Assembly (NCBI RefSeq): GCF_000067045.1
Contig: NC_010125.1
Location: forward strand, 2,904,001-2,968,000
DNA from: Gluconacetobacter diazotrophicus PA1 5
GTDB taxonomy: Bacteria; Pseudomonadota; Alphaproteobacteria; Acetobacterales; Acetobacteraceae
DNA length: 64,000 nt
Reading direction: 5' to 3'
The notes under the pieces are model-generated. The model saw only the letters and a list, made by a program, of their open reading frames with translations, was not told the origin of the DNA and searched no databases. The translations under genes were made by a program, and so were the position numbers. This document shows, in pieces, positions 52,245 through 60,694 of the stretch (positions within the stretch are counted from its first letter, which is position 1; each line of letters opens with the position of its first letter).

Positions 52245-52460
52245 ATGCAGACAGTGACCGGTCGCATCCTGAGGATTCAGCCCAACGGCTTCGGAGTCGT
52301 GCGTCTGGACAATGGGACCGAGGCGTTCTTCGACCGGTTCGGCGTGCTGGCCAGCACGGTGCGGCGCGTCGGGCGCCTGCGGGAGGGCGCCCACATCCGC
52401 GCCGAGCCGGAAAAAGAGACCAATGGCGTCATCAAGCTGACGCGGGTGTCACCGGCCTGA
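52245..52460 (+). CDS. Small OB-fold (cold-shock-like) protein
   Basis: A 71-residue protein from ATG 52245, set by TTGGAGGA five bases upstream. The sequence TGRILRIQPNGFGVVRLDNG and a basic C-terminal strand suggest an S1/cold-shock-type beta-barrel that binds nucleic acid. It is the first of two plus-strand genes divergent from the RepA operon; the peptidase-like gene follows 12 bases later. Confidence 0.65.
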   Translation: MQTVTGRILRIQPNGFGVVRLDNGTEAFFDRFGVLASTVRRVGRLREGAHIRAEPEKETNGVIKLTRVSPA

Positions 52461-52472
52461 CCGTCGGAAGAC

Positions 52473-53102
52473 ATGCTCGGTCTCTCGCCGGACCAGCCGG
52501 CCACCGCCACGGCGGTCGACTGGGAAGCCCCGGTCCATGTTCGCAATCTGGGCAAGATTCCCGACGTCACGTGTCTCGAGCCAGGCGATCTCGTGCTGTG
52601 TGAGCCCGTCGGCGCCGATCGCGTCGCCTCGGCGATCCAGGCGGTCCAGAGACGGAGTTTCTCGCCGATCCACGCCCGCTGGACCCATGTGGCGATCATT
52701 TTCGACAAGGAGCGCTGGATCGAGGCGCTAACCCGCGCGGTCAGTTGCGGCAGCGTGTTCGACCGCTGCCACAACCACCATCTGCGCTTTCGCAGGGCGA
52801 CGGGATTGCCACTCGATGTCCGGACCGCGGTGGCCCTTCAGGCCATGACCTATTTGCGCGCGCGCTACACATTGGGACAGGCCGGTTTTCTCGGGTTGAA
52901 GGCGTTTCTTCCAAATGTCGTGCGATCGCAGTTCCGACCGCATCAGAAAGCGATCATCTGTTCGCAGCTCTTCGCGGATGCCTTTGCCGAAAAGACCGGC
53001 GGACCGGCAGCACCACCGCATATCGCCGATATCATGCCCGCGCATCTGAGCCGTTCTGAAGTATTCGAGGACATTCCTGTTTCATGGCGCCGGCTGATCT
53101 GA
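52473..53102 (+). CDS. YiiX/NlpC-P60-like cysteine peptidase-like protein
   Basis: A 209-residue protein with the permuted papain-like pattern: LEPGDLVLCEPV (about 35-46), ARWTHVAIIFDKERWIEAL (about 68-86, catalytic-type His) and KAIICSQLFADAF (about 158-170, candidate Cys). The order H then C fits YiiX/YebB-like permuted NlpC/P60 enzymes. It lacks a signal peptide. It is in an operon with the OB-fold gene. The substrate is unknown: peptidoglycan, lipid or a protein. Confidence 0.7.
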   Translation: MLGLSPDQPATATAVDWEAPVHVRNLGKIPDVTCLEPGDLVLCEPVGADRVASAIQAVQRRSFSPIHARWTHVAIIFDKERWIEALTRAVSCGSVFDRCHNHHLRFRRATGLPLDVRTAVALQAMTYLRARYTLGQAGFLGLKAFLPNVVRSQFRPHQKAIICSQLFADAFAEKTGGPAAPPHIADIMPAHLSRSEVFEDIPVSWRRLI

Positions 53103-53127
53103 ACGGTGGGCAACGCCGGACGGTCCT

Positions 53128-53947
53128 TTATGCCGAGATGGAGGCGGTCTCGGGATTTCGGGGAATGCCGTGCCGCAGGAGCGCGAGATAACCGCCCGCG
53201 ACAAGATGCTCGCCGAGCTTCATCTGACGCTCGGCGGTGCCGCGCTGGTCGCAATCCTTCCATAACGCGCCACGCATCGTGTACACGCCCGGGTCCGACA
53301 CCCCGGCGATCATTCGCGTCGTCGCACCAGCCTTCCGGGCCGTGACCGCGCGGAGAGCCAGTGCGAGGCGGTCGATCCGATAACGCGTCGGTCGCAGCGC
53401 GTGCGGAAGCGGGCCGCCGGGACGGCCTGTCCAGCGCCGCAGGAAGCGCCGCACGTGATGCAACCGGACCATACAGGCTTCATCAAGGGGAATGACGATC
53501 GCCGGGCGCCGCTCGGCGCCCTCCCCGATCCAGAAACGGAGCGGACCATGCTCATCGTCCACCACCAGATGAAGCCCGTCGGCGAGCGTCTCAGCGTTCA
53601 GCCGCGACGCGAATGACGCCATCCGGAACGGCACCACGCTCTGATAGGAGAGCGGCGCCGGGACGATCGCGATGACGGCGGCAAAGACTTCCTCAGCCCA
53701 CAGACCCGGCAGTGTCCAGCTGGGGATCGCCGGGTCTACAGGGAAATCGCAACCCCCAGGGTCGCGCAAAAGTGGCAAGGCGTTCGCGTCGACTTTGGAC
53801 AGGTGCGGAGATATCCGCCATCGCGGCTCGGTAACCGGTTTGATAGGCGTCGTTCAGACACAGGAACTCCTGTGCCAGAGCCGGCAGGTCCAGGCCGCGG
53901 GCAATGTCGAGAAAGCGCGGCGAATTCCAGTCGGGACGTTCCGCCAT
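53128..53947 (-). pseudogene. DUF2285-type regulator gene with frameshift
   Basis: The N-terminal frame (from ATG 53947) reads RPDWNSPRFLDIARGLDLPA and LAQEFLCLNDAYQTGYRAAM, the usual N-terminal domain of DUF2285 proteins. After FARPWGLRFP the frame is lost; a second frame continues as FPVDPAIPSWTLPGLWAEEV through the whole DUF2285 domain to LVAGGYLALLRHGIP. One extra C in the CCC at about 53750 accounts for it. Either a real frameshift or a homopolymer error. Confidence 0.8.
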
Positions 53948-54135
53948 CCTGTCGTTCCCCCATCATGTTTGGACATAACGATTCAGCCGCAAACCGGAAA
54001 GGCGTTGCGCCACGCCGAGGATGACATACCGGAACGAACATTTCACCAATTTTGTCTTACTGGACAGTCTAATAATAAATGAGCCGGTCCGCACGATGCG
54101 GTGCCGGCTCAGTCCAGTCCCGTGGCTCCGGCTCC

Positions 54136-54297
54136 TCAGTCGGGATCTTCGCTGACATAGGACACGCCCGCAGCCGCCGCGAGATCAGCCTCAACTTTGC
54201 GCAGTTCGCGCTCGATTCTGGCGCGTTCCCGGCGGCTGAGGTAAAAGCTGGTGAGTTCGGCCCGTAGCATCTGGATCTGGTCGTGGTGCGTGGTCAT
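54136..54297 (-). CDS. Small coiled-coil protein
   Basis: A 53-residue protein from ATG 54297 with AAGGAGCAGGACG upstream, a strong binding site. The sequence HHDQIQMLRAELTSFYLSRR then RARIERELRKVEADLAAAAG is charged and helical. A hairpin-containing leader lies upstream (54382-54443). Function unknown; similar tiny genes are common next to DUF736/DUF2285 in these elements. Confidence 0.65.
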   Translation of the reverse strand: MTTHHDQIQMLRAELTSFYLSRRERARIERELRKVEADLAAAAGVSYVSEDPD

Positions 54298-54381
54298 CGT
54301 CCTGCTCCTTGTCGTTTGTCGAAGACAGGACGCCGCCCGCATGCGCGCGGAAGCCGGGTCGAGGATCGCCGCAGGCGACCG

Positions 54382-54443
54382 GCTTGCCGGCAAGCGGGGG
54401 TGCCGATTTTTCCGGCGTGCCCGGCACGGGTGCGCCGGAAAAA
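54382..54443. repeat. Two adjacent hairpins in a leader region
   Basis: GCTTGCCGGCAAGC (54382-54395) is a perfect palindrome. TTTTTCCGGCG (54407-54417) and CGCCGGAAAAA (54433-54443) form an 11-bp stem with a 15-base loop. Both are upstream of the small gene at 54297 on its strand. They may be a leader structure or a terminator. Confidence 0.65.
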
Positions 54444-54554
54444 TTGGGGGGACCGCGCAGTGCTCGAGGCGGTTTCCGCGGGCATGGTATAATGGGAAGA
54501 CTGAGAGAGAAGCCTTGTTTCTCCCCTTGCCCCGATACCCGATGCGAGGGTGGT

Positions 54555-54574
54555 AATATACTCTGGAGTATATT
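54555..54574. repeat. 20-bp operator-like palindrome
   Basis: AATATACTC-TG-GAGTATATT is a perfect dyad, AT-rich inside GC-rich DNA, just downstream of the second DUF736 gene. It looks like a binding site for a dimeric regulator. Confidence 0.65.
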
Positions 54575-54672
54575 ATGGGCGTTTTTATCGGCTCTTCGTT
54601 ACTGGCCGCTGTGTCGTCTCGTTGCGGCGCCGAAGCCCCGCCCGGGCGGACCCGGGCGGGTGATCGGGGCGC

Positions 54673-54999
54673 TCAGTCGCCGCTGCGGCTGGCACGTGGG
54701 CGCGTCCAGATCAGGGTGTGGCTCTCACCGTCCTCGTCGGCGAACAGGTTGGCGAAGATCGGTGCCGGGAAGGACGGATCGTCCAGCTTCAGGCTGAGAT
54801 AGTCACGTCCCTCGCTGGAGCGTTTCTGCCAGCAGGCGCCTAACTCAACCCTGCCGAGATACACGCGATAGTTGGGAGCGTTGTCGTTGCTCCGGTTGGT
54901 TTCGGGCACCAGGCGGACGTTGCGGGCCTGGAGTGCCAGGGTGACGATCTCGCCTTCGAAACCCTCGCCCGCCTTCTTGAAGGAACCAATGTTCGCCAT
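54673..54999 (-). CDS. DUF736 family protein, copy 2
   Basis: A 108-residue protein from ATG 54999 (AAGGAGATACG upstream). MANIGSFKKAGEGFEGEIVT, then NYRVYLGRVELGACW and YLSLKLDDPSFPAPIFANLF and HTLIWTRPR match the family and the copy at 48419-48760, with roughly half of the aligned positions alike. The frame is open upstream to 55434, but the start is fixed by the binding site. A structured leader is at 55080-55175. Confidence 0.9.
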   Translation of the reverse strand: MANIGSFKKAGEGFEGEIVTLALQARNVRLVPETNRSNDNAPNYRVYLGRVELGACWQKRSSEGRDYLSLKLDDPSFPAPIFANLFADEDGESHTLIWTRPRASRSGD

Positions 55000-55121
55000 T
55001 TTCGTATCTCCTTGCTGGTATCGGACCGCGACGACCGTGGCCTCGATGGCGATCGACCAGCCGGAGGCGAGCGGCAGAGCACCCTTCGGGGCCGCAGCGA
55101 AGCGGAGGACGGCAGGGCCGG

Positions 55122-55173
55122 AACTTTCTTGTTGCGCGAGGAATGGCGGCGCAGCCGTCAGGGGAAGAAAGTT
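55122..55173 (-). repeat. Leader hairpin 1, upstream of DUF736 copy 2
   Basis: AACTTTCTT (55122-55130) pairs with AAGAAAGTT (55165-55173). The flank GCGGAGGACGGCAGG (55101-55115) and the following GGCACGCC match those of leader hairpin 2 (57672-57740), although the stems differ. Confidence 0.6.
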
Positions 55174-55306
55174 TTGGCACGCCGTTGCGGCCAGCCGATC
55201 GAGGCATCGCCGTCCTTCGGCTAGATCAGCCATCCGACAGAGGCCATGGTGTGCGGACCCGTCAGCCCCGGGAGAGACAGGAAGGCAACATCCGCTCCGA
55301 TGAGGG

Positions 55307-55350
55307 GCCGGACGTGAGACAGGCTGCGAACCCTCCCTGTCACGTCCGGC
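55307..55350. repeat. Long inverted repeat
   Basis: GCCGGACGTGAGACAGG (55307-55323) pairs with CCTGTCACGTCCGGC (55336-55350), with a two-base bulge and a 12-base loop. It could be a terminator-like or single-strand-origin-like structure. Confidence 0.6.
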
Positions 55351-55798
55351 AGGAGCACCGCTGGGCAGAACGGACACGCCGGAGTTGCTGGAAGCGCCTG
55401 TGTGCCGCCTCTCTCGGCACGGGATGATTGGCAACCGACCGCTGGTATCGACGCATTCGGCGGGACGGCCCCGTTGCCGTGCTGACGGACCATCCGCTCA
55501 TCAGGCGCCGGAATGCCGTGCTTCCTCGCGACAGGCCATGAGCCAGTCCGGCATCATGGCGCTCCACAGCCTGACGCCCCGAAAGGCTGTTCGCCCCGCG
55601 CCACCGGATCGACCTGGGCGGGGCTTTGGCGCGGACCTCCGACGGTGCTTGGATCAGGCGTACCGGCTGCATGAGGTCGTTCGATCATTAGCGACATCTG
55701 CAAGCGCCTGTTACGATAATTTCTTTCCAATGCTGGGTCGGATGATATGCTGGGGTCACGTCATAGTCTGGGGTGAAGAGACAGTGCGAAAAGAGCTG

Positions 55799-56605
55799 AT
55801 GGTCGAAGCACTCTGCTGGGAAACCCAAAGTAAAATACACGTCTCCTACGCGAAAAACGATAGAAGGCTCAGCTGCTTTTGTCCCGATGAGCGATGTCTT
55901 GCCCGAGTTTATCCGAAGACAGTCAAAAACACGTATTTCTATGCTGAGAACGGGCATATAACTGGTTGCTCTAACGAAGCAGAAAGTCACGCTGACCCCC
56001 TTCAACCAGGGAAACCCAAACCGAAACCGAGTGAGGTACCCCAACAGCCGATACCCAATTGGCTCGGCGAGCCACCACGCCCACAACGACGATTGCCTCC
56101 TTCGAAAGAGCAATTGATCGCATTAGCCCGTTCCGCGAAAGCAGCACCGCCCCTCTATACGGGAACGATGGCGGAGATCGTCGATGCCTGGCTGGCGATG
56201 CCGGATACAGAGCAAGCAGCGCACCCCCTGACCGTCAATGGACGCCAATTAAATTACCAGTCTGCATTTTCCTATCTACGATATCTGCAGAATGACATTA
56301 ACCGCCTGCACTGTGATGATTATATCATCTACGGGGATGCCGAGGTGTCACGCGGAAAGAGTTGTTATTTCTTATCATCGATAAAACGATTTGCATTCAA
56401 CGGCGTGAGCTTACCATTACGCCTCGACGCACCTATCAGGAAACCATGGCCCAGTGATGTGACCGATTATGTTGGTCAGAGGGTCGTGTTTTTCTGGCAC
56501 GGTGATCTTCCGGCAATAAACGCGAAACAAACGGCATATCAATTGACTCAACCAGACGATACGAGGTGCCGCGGCCTGATTATTCGTCCGGATCGATCAT
56601 TATAA
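55799..56605 (+). CDS. Unknown zinc-ribbon-type protein, AT-rich insert
   Basis: A 268-residue protein, start ATG 55799 (AAAGAG upstream; GTG 55785 is possible). Residues about 25-60 have CFCPDERC, then NTYFYAENGHITGCSNEAESH, a CxC...C...H/C...H pattern that probably binds zinc. A Pro/Lys-rich linker (GKPKPKPSEVPQQPIPNW) separates it from a C-terminal domain with YLRYLQNDINRLHCDDYIIY and SCYFLSSIKRFAF. The domain order resembles the gene at 3288-4322, though identity is low. Composition is AT-rich relative to its neighbours, a sign of recent arrival. The function is unknown. Confidence 0.6.
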   Translation: MVEALCWETQSKIHVSYAKNDRRLSCFCPDERCLARVYPKTVKNTYFYAENGHITGCSNEAESHADPLQPGKPKPKPSEVPQQPIPNWLGEPPRPQRRLPPSKEQLIALARSAKAAPPLYTGTMAEIVDAWLAMPDTEQAAHPLTVNGRQLNYQSAFSYLRYLQNDINRLHCDDYIIYGDAEVSRGKSCYFLSSIKRFAFNGVSLPLRLDAPIRKPWPSDVTDYVGQRVVFFWHGDLPAINAKQTAYQLTQPDDTRCRGLIIRPDRSL

Positions 56606-56618
56606 TCCGACCGGGCGC

Positions 56619-57548
56619 TCACGCGCCGCAACCGAACCGCAGAACCGGGATGCCGAGGCGCTTCGCCTTGTCGGCGAGGTTCTCCTGAATGCCGGTTCCG
56701 GGAAAGACGATGACCCCGATCGGCATCGTGTCGAGCATGGCGTCGTTGCGGCGGAAGGGGGCTGCCTTCTTGTGGCGTGTCCAGTCCGGCTTGAAGGCGA
56801 TCTGGGCAATTTCGCGGTGATCGGCCCAGCGGGAGGCAATGAACTCGGCGCCCTTGGGTGAGCCTCCGTGCAGCAGCACCATGTCGGGATGCTTGGCCCG
56901 CACCTTGTCGAGCCGGTCCCAGATCAGGACATGATCGTCAAAGTCGAGACCACCGGTCACGACGACCTTGGGGCCGGGCGGGACCAGCAACTCGCCTTCA
57001 GCCTTGCGACGGGCGGCGAGGAAGTCGCGGCTGTCGATCATGGACGCCGTCATGGTGCGGCGTGACACCAGCGATCCGGTTTTCGGGCGCCAAGCGGACA
57101 GAGTCAGCCGTTCGAACTGGCTCTGTGCCTCGTCGCGGAAGATCTCGTAGGCGTTTCGCCGCTCCAGCAGGGTCAGCCCCTGCGCGATTAGCCGCTCCAG
57201 TTCCACCGAGCGGATCTCGCTGCCGTCCTGCTCCTGCTGGCCTCGCTTCTGCGCCTGCTCGTTGCGATCGAGTTCACGTTCCACCTGGCTGACCATGCGG
57301 TGGAAGATGTTAACCGCCGACCAGAGAAGCTCTTCAAGGTCGGGTTCGAGCCGCGTCTCCGTCAAGGTGGCTGCGATGGCGTCAAAGATGTCGGCCACGG
57401 CGCCGCCGATACGCTCCGCCTCTGGCAACGGCCGCGAATCCGGCTCGTCCTCGAACGGACGGAAGCCATAAGTCTGGAGTTCGGTCAGCACGTGGGCGGT
57501 TGCGGATGCGGCATGCACGGGTTCGAAGTCGTCTGTCGCGCGGATCAT
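56619..57548 (-). CDS. DUF2493 (SLOG/YpsA-related) protein
   Basis: A 309-residue protein from ATG 57548. The helical N-terminal half (about 1-170) is followed by the DUF2493 domain: KVVVTGGLDFDDHVLIWDRL (about 186-205), DMVLLHGGSPKGAEFIASRW (about 215-234) and PIGVIVFPGTGIQENLADKA with GIPVLRFG at the end. SLOG proteins bind nucleotides or related ligands. It is a standard gene of these plasmid backbones. A structured leader (57672-57740) lies upstream. Confidence 0.9.
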   Translation of the reverse strand: MIRATDDFEPVHAASATAHVLTELQTYGFRPFEDEPDSRPLPEAERIGGAVADIFDAIAATLTETRLEPDLEELLWSAVNIFHRMVSQVERELDRNEQAQKRGQQEQDGSEIRSVELERLIAQGLTLLERRNAYEIFRDEAQSQFERLTLSAWRPKTGSLVSRRTMTASMIDSRDFLAARRKAEGELLVPPGPKVVVTGGLDFDDHVLIWDRLDKVRAKHPDMVLLHGGSPKGAEFIASRWADHREIAQIAFKPDWTRHKKAAPFRRNDAMLDTMPIGVIVFPGTGIQENLADKAKRLGIPVLRFGCGA

Positions 57549-57671
57549 GGGTCTCTCCTCCGGGATACGGACCGCGCCCATCGCGGCCTTTCCGGGGGCG
57601 GATAGCGGCAGACCAGGGACGGGCCAGAACCGCGCGCTCGCGCGGCCGGAGCAACGCGGAGGATGGCAGGA

Positions 57672-57740
57672 CGGCGGCTATTTTGCTTCGCGATGCAAAG
57701 CGCGGTCCCACAGGGAGCGCGCGGCGGAAAATAGCCGCCG
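57672..57740 (-). repeat. Leader hairpin 2, upstream of DUF2493
   Basis: CGGCGGCTATTTT (57672-57684) pairs perfectly with AAAATAGCCGCCG (57728-57740). The flank GCGGAGGATGGCAGG (57656-57670) and the following CACGCC match leader hairpin 1 at 55101-55183. The rest of the 57549-57870 gap holds no gene. Confidence 0.65.
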
Positions 57741-57870
57741 CACGCCATTGAAGGCTCGTTCCGGCTGACGCCCGCTCCCCTCTCAGAAAGGCCGGGGGCG
57801 CTCCCCGCCCCGGCAGAGCCGCCCAACCCGCCGGGACAGATGAAACCCACGCTTCCTTCGCGGCCCGCTC

Positions 57871-58935
57871 TCAGATGTGCGCCGCCTCCAGAAACCGCGC
57901 GACGTCCGGCGGGGCAAGCTGGGGATGCAGGACCGCCCGCAGTGCAGCAGGACCGAGCTGACGGAGATCATCGTTGAAATCCGCCAGACGGGGTGACAGG
58001 GCAATGAGTTCGAGCCCGGCGGCCTGGGTGCGCTCTTCCAGCATATCCAACGCATGGTCCCCGGCCGGATCGTCATCGCGCACGACATAGAGACGGCGCA
58101 GCAGCGGCGGAAACGCCATGGCGGCGAGATGCGCCGAGGACAGACAGGCGGCCAGCGACAGACCGGGCAGGACCTGCCGGAGCGACAGGACCGTCTCGAT
58201 GCCTTCACCGGCGGCCAGCACATCGGACGCAACACCGAAGCGTACCGCATGGCCGAGCAGGTCGCCCAAAGCCCGGCGCGGCACATCGACCGGGGCCTTG
58301 CCGCGTCCGTCCGGCGCGAGCCAGGTACGATGGACGCCGGTCAGCCTGCCGTCGAGGTCGGTGACAGCCGCGATCAGTGCCGGCCAGGTTTCGGTCGGGC
58401 CATCGTCGTCCGGGCGATACCAGCAGGCCGGGTGGAACCGCAGCGAGGAGATCCCGTCCAGCGCCTTCAGATCGCGACGGCGCAGATAGGCAGCTCCTAC
58501 AGTGCCAGCGAGCGGACGGGTCATCGACCAGAGGCGGCGGGCGGCTTCCGTATACCCGGCGGGACCACGGTCGCCGGTCGGATGATCGACCGCCGCCACG
58601 GACCTCGGCTCTGGCGACGGCAGGCTCAGGAACGCCCGGGCCTCGTCGGCGACATCCCGAAAATCGGTGAGCCCGCAACTCTCCCGGATGACATCGAGAA
58701 GGTCGCCATACTCGGTCGATGCGGCGTCCGTCCACCGCCCGGCGGCTCCGCGTCCCTCGGCCGGTCCGCACAGACGAACGTACATGGACCGTCCTGGCGT
58801 ATTGCGCACATCGCCCACCAGCCAGTAATTGCCATGCCGTCGCCCGGCAGACAGATAATGACGGCAGACTGCCTCGGCGTTCTCCGCCAGCCGCCGGGAC
58901 AGATCGCCGGCGTCTGGTCTGTCGCGACCGGTCAT
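57871..58935 (-). CDS. Toprim-domain primase-like protein (DUF7146 type)
   Basis: A 354-residue protein from ATG 58935 (GGAGGGGCAA upstream). The N-terminal region has AEAVCRHYLSAGRRHGNYWL (about 20-39) and RSMYVRLCGPAEGRGAAGRW, typical of phage/plasmid primase-like proteins. The Toprim half has LAAGEGIETVLSLRQVLPGL (about 247-266, catalytic Glu) and LYVVRDDDPAGDHALDMLEE (about 291-310, DxD). It should act in priming or DNA handling during replication or transfer. Confidence 0.88.
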   Translation of the reverse strand: MTGRDRPDAGDLSRRLAENAEAVCRHYLSAGRRHGNYWLVGDVRNTPGRSMYVRLCGPAEGRGAAGRWTDAASTEYGDLLDVIRESCGLTDFRDVADEARAFLSLPSPEPRSVAAVDHPTGDRGPAGYTEAARRLWSMTRPLAGTVGAAYLRRRDLKALDGISSLRFHPACWYRPDDDGPTETWPALIAAVTDLDGRLTGVHRTWLAPDGRGKAPVDVPRRALGDLLGHAVRFGVASDVLAAGEGIETVLSLRQVLPGLSLAACLSSAHLAAMAFPPLLRRLYVVRDDDPAGDHALDMLEERTQAAGLELIALSPRLADFNDDLRQLGPAALRAVLHPQLAPPDVARFLEAAHI

Positions 58936-59024
58936 TTGCCCCTCCCGGCAGGCTTGATACCGCCATAATCTGCCGGTAACGGCAGACAAGGTGGCCCGTG
59001 GGCCGCCATTGAAAAGGATTCCGC

Positions 59025-59300
59025 ATGAAGATTACCGAACTGGTCGATCATATCGCCAGCGCCGCCGATCTCTCCAAAGCCGACGCCCGCAAAGCCGTCG
59101 ACGCACTGGTCGCCGCTGTCACCGACGCCGCCAAGGCGGGCGACGAGGTGACGATCCCCGACCTGGGCAAGTTCAAGACCAAGGATGTGCCCGCCCGCGA
59201 AGGCCGCAACCCCGCCACGGGGGCGACGATCACGATCGCCGCCTCGCGCAAGCTGACATTCACGCCAGCGAAAGCGCTGAAGGACAGTCTGAACGGCTGA
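59025..59300 (+). CDS. HU-family DNA-binding protein
   Basis: A 91-residue histone-like protein: KITELVDHIASAADLSKADARKA at the start, VTIPDLGKFKTKDVPAREGR (about 43-62) and the DNA-binding arm RNPATGATITIAASRKLTFT. It has the full family length. It is alone on the plus strand between two minus-strand genes and ends at a GC-rich hairpin (59318-59340). It may assist plasmid replication or partition. Confidence 0.95.
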   Translation: MKITELVDHIASAADLSKADARKAVDALVAAVTDAAKAGDEVTIPDLGKFKTKDVPAREGRNPATGATITIAASRKLTFTPAKALKDSLNG

Positions 59301-59317
59301 CCGCCGAACCAAAGAAA

Positions 59318-59340
59318 GGCGGCGGAAATGCTCCGCCGCC
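59318..59340. terminator. Bidirectional terminator hairpin
   Basis: GGCGGCGGA-5-TCCGCCGCC, 18 bases after the HU stop. On the minus strand the stem is followed by TTTCTTT, so it can also end the DUF932 transcript. Confidence 0.75.
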
Positions 59341-59377
59341 CCCTTCCTGATCGACCTTCGTGCCGACCGCAGGTTCC

Positions 59378-60565
59378 TCATCCGACCTTCTCCATCAACT
59401 GACGGGCCTTGCCCTCCAGATCGAGACGGGTGTCCTGATTGGTCTTGGTGCGGGCCAGGGCCGTGATACCCTGCACGAAATCATAGATCGTCTCGGGCTT
59501 CTTCTGCTCCTCCCGCAGCACGGTTTCGATAATCTTCGTTGTTTCCGGCTTCGAAAAACCACGACGGCGCAGAAAGCTCTCGCGATCATCATCGTCGCGC
59601 GCGACAATCGTCTTGCGCGCCGCCTGAATGCCGGAAACGAAGGAAGACGGGCTGGCATTGGCGAAATTCCGCAGGGCCGGGGCGGCCTGATGCACGAAGC
59701 GTGACGGCGCGAACTTGCTGTGCCGGATGGTGATCTGCTCGAAATTCTGGCGACCCCAGATCATCCGATTCTGGCACACTCCGCGCAGATAAAATGAGGC
59801 AATGCCAAGGCTCTTACTTCCGACCTCGGAATTCCACGCATAGAACCCACGAAAATACAGATCAGGCTCGCCGTTCGGCAACCGCCCCGCTTCGATCGGG
59901 TGGGTGTCGTCGGTCAAAAAGACGAACACGTCGCGATCAGACGCATAGAGCGTCGTCGTTTCCCTGGTGATGTCGACATGGGGATTATGCACCATGCTGG
60001 ACCAGTCGATGCAGCCCGGCACCTTCCACGCGGTATCCCCGGTGCCATCGCCGGCGATCTTACGGATTGCCGCCACCACCTCGTGGTCGAGCACGCGCCC
60101 GTAATCCGGGCCGGTCACCGCGCGCAATTCGATGCGGTCGTCTTCGGTCTCGTAGGTTTTCACCAGTTCGGCGCGATGCGACAACAGCCCGTGCTGCAGG
60201 TTGATCGCCGCCAGCGGTGCCGGAAGGCTGCGAAGGTAAGACGACGGCGCCCCCACCAGGCTCGACAACTGACCGAAGGACCAGTGCGTCGGCGCGACGG
60301 GCGCCGACTGGCCCGGCACCATCAGGGTCAGGCGTTCGGCGTTATCACGGCTGGCCTCGACGCGGATGGCACGGCTTTCCACCGTGCGGGCAGTGGCGCG
60401 CTCCGCACGCGCGAGCGTCGCCGCATGCAGATCGGCCAGGGACAGATAGCGCTCGTCATCGGGGCGGGAAAACCATTCCGAGGACACGCGGGCGTCGCGA
60501 TCCCCGCGGGACGGATCGACGCGGAACCCCGTAACGGGACGGGCGGACGACAGGGTGCTGGACAT
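59378..60565 (-). CDS. DUF932 family protein
   Basis: A 395-residue protein from ATG 60565. The DUF932 domain is recognisable in THWSFGQLSSLVGAPSSYLR (about 92-111), then RAVTGPDYGRVLDHEVVAAI, VFVFLTDDTHPIEAG, DLYFRGFYAWNSEVGSKSLG and YLRGVCQNRMIWG. The family, related to phage LGT-type proteins, is widespread on plasmids; the role is unknown. Upstream is the ParB gene with its own terminator, so this gene has its own promoter in about 60566-60645. Confidence 0.9.
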   Translation of the reverse strand: MSSTLSSARPVTGFRVDPSRGDRDARVSSEWFSRPDDERYLSLADLHAATLARAERATARTVESRAIRVEASRDNAERLTLMVPGQSAPVAPTHWSFGQLSSLVGAPSSYLRSLPAPLAAINLQHGLLSHRAELVKTYETEDDRIELRAVTGPDYGRVLDHEVVAAIRKIAGDGTGDTAWKVPGCIDWSSMVHNPHVDITRETTTLYASDRDVFVFLTDDTHPIEAGRLPNGEPDLYFRGFYAWNSEVGSKSLGIASFYLRGVCQNRMIWGRQNFEQITIRHSKFAPSRFVHQAAPALRNFANASPSSFVSGIQAARKTIVARDDDDRESFLRRRGFSKPETTKIIETVLREEQKKPETIYDFVQGITALARTKTNQDTRLDLEGKARQLMEKVG

Positions 60566-60645
60566 GGACACTCTCCTTTTCGCCGGACATTCGGCATTCA
60601 AGGCGAAGCCGCCCTCTCCCTCCCTTGCAGGCCATCCCGACATGG

Positions 60646-60677
60646 AAAAAGGCGGCTTCCGAGAACCGGAAGCCGCC
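60646..60677 (-). terminator. Rho-independent terminator of parB
   Basis: GGCGGCTTCCG-5-CGGAAGCCGCC forms a perfect 11-bp stem (60651-60677). On the minus strand it is followed by five T (complement of 60646-60650), 18 bases after the ParB stop. Confidence 0.9.
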
Positions 60678-60694
60678 GTGCAATCCTGATGCTG

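Larger units (their letters stand above)
55000..55798. other. Long non-coding stretch with structured repeats
   Basis: About 800 bp without a supported gene. It holds the leader hairpin of DUF736 (55122-55173) and a strong inverted repeat (55307-55350). The in-frame extension of the downstream gene from 55385 has no binding site and atypical composition. The sequence changes from GC-rich to AT-rich near 55690, marking the edge of an inserted gene. Confidence 0.5.

Noticed and set aside
55385-55798. 138-residue N-terminal extension of the zinc-ribbon gene
   Set aside because: GC-rich, backbone-like DNA with no binding site; the gene's own AT-rich composition begins later.
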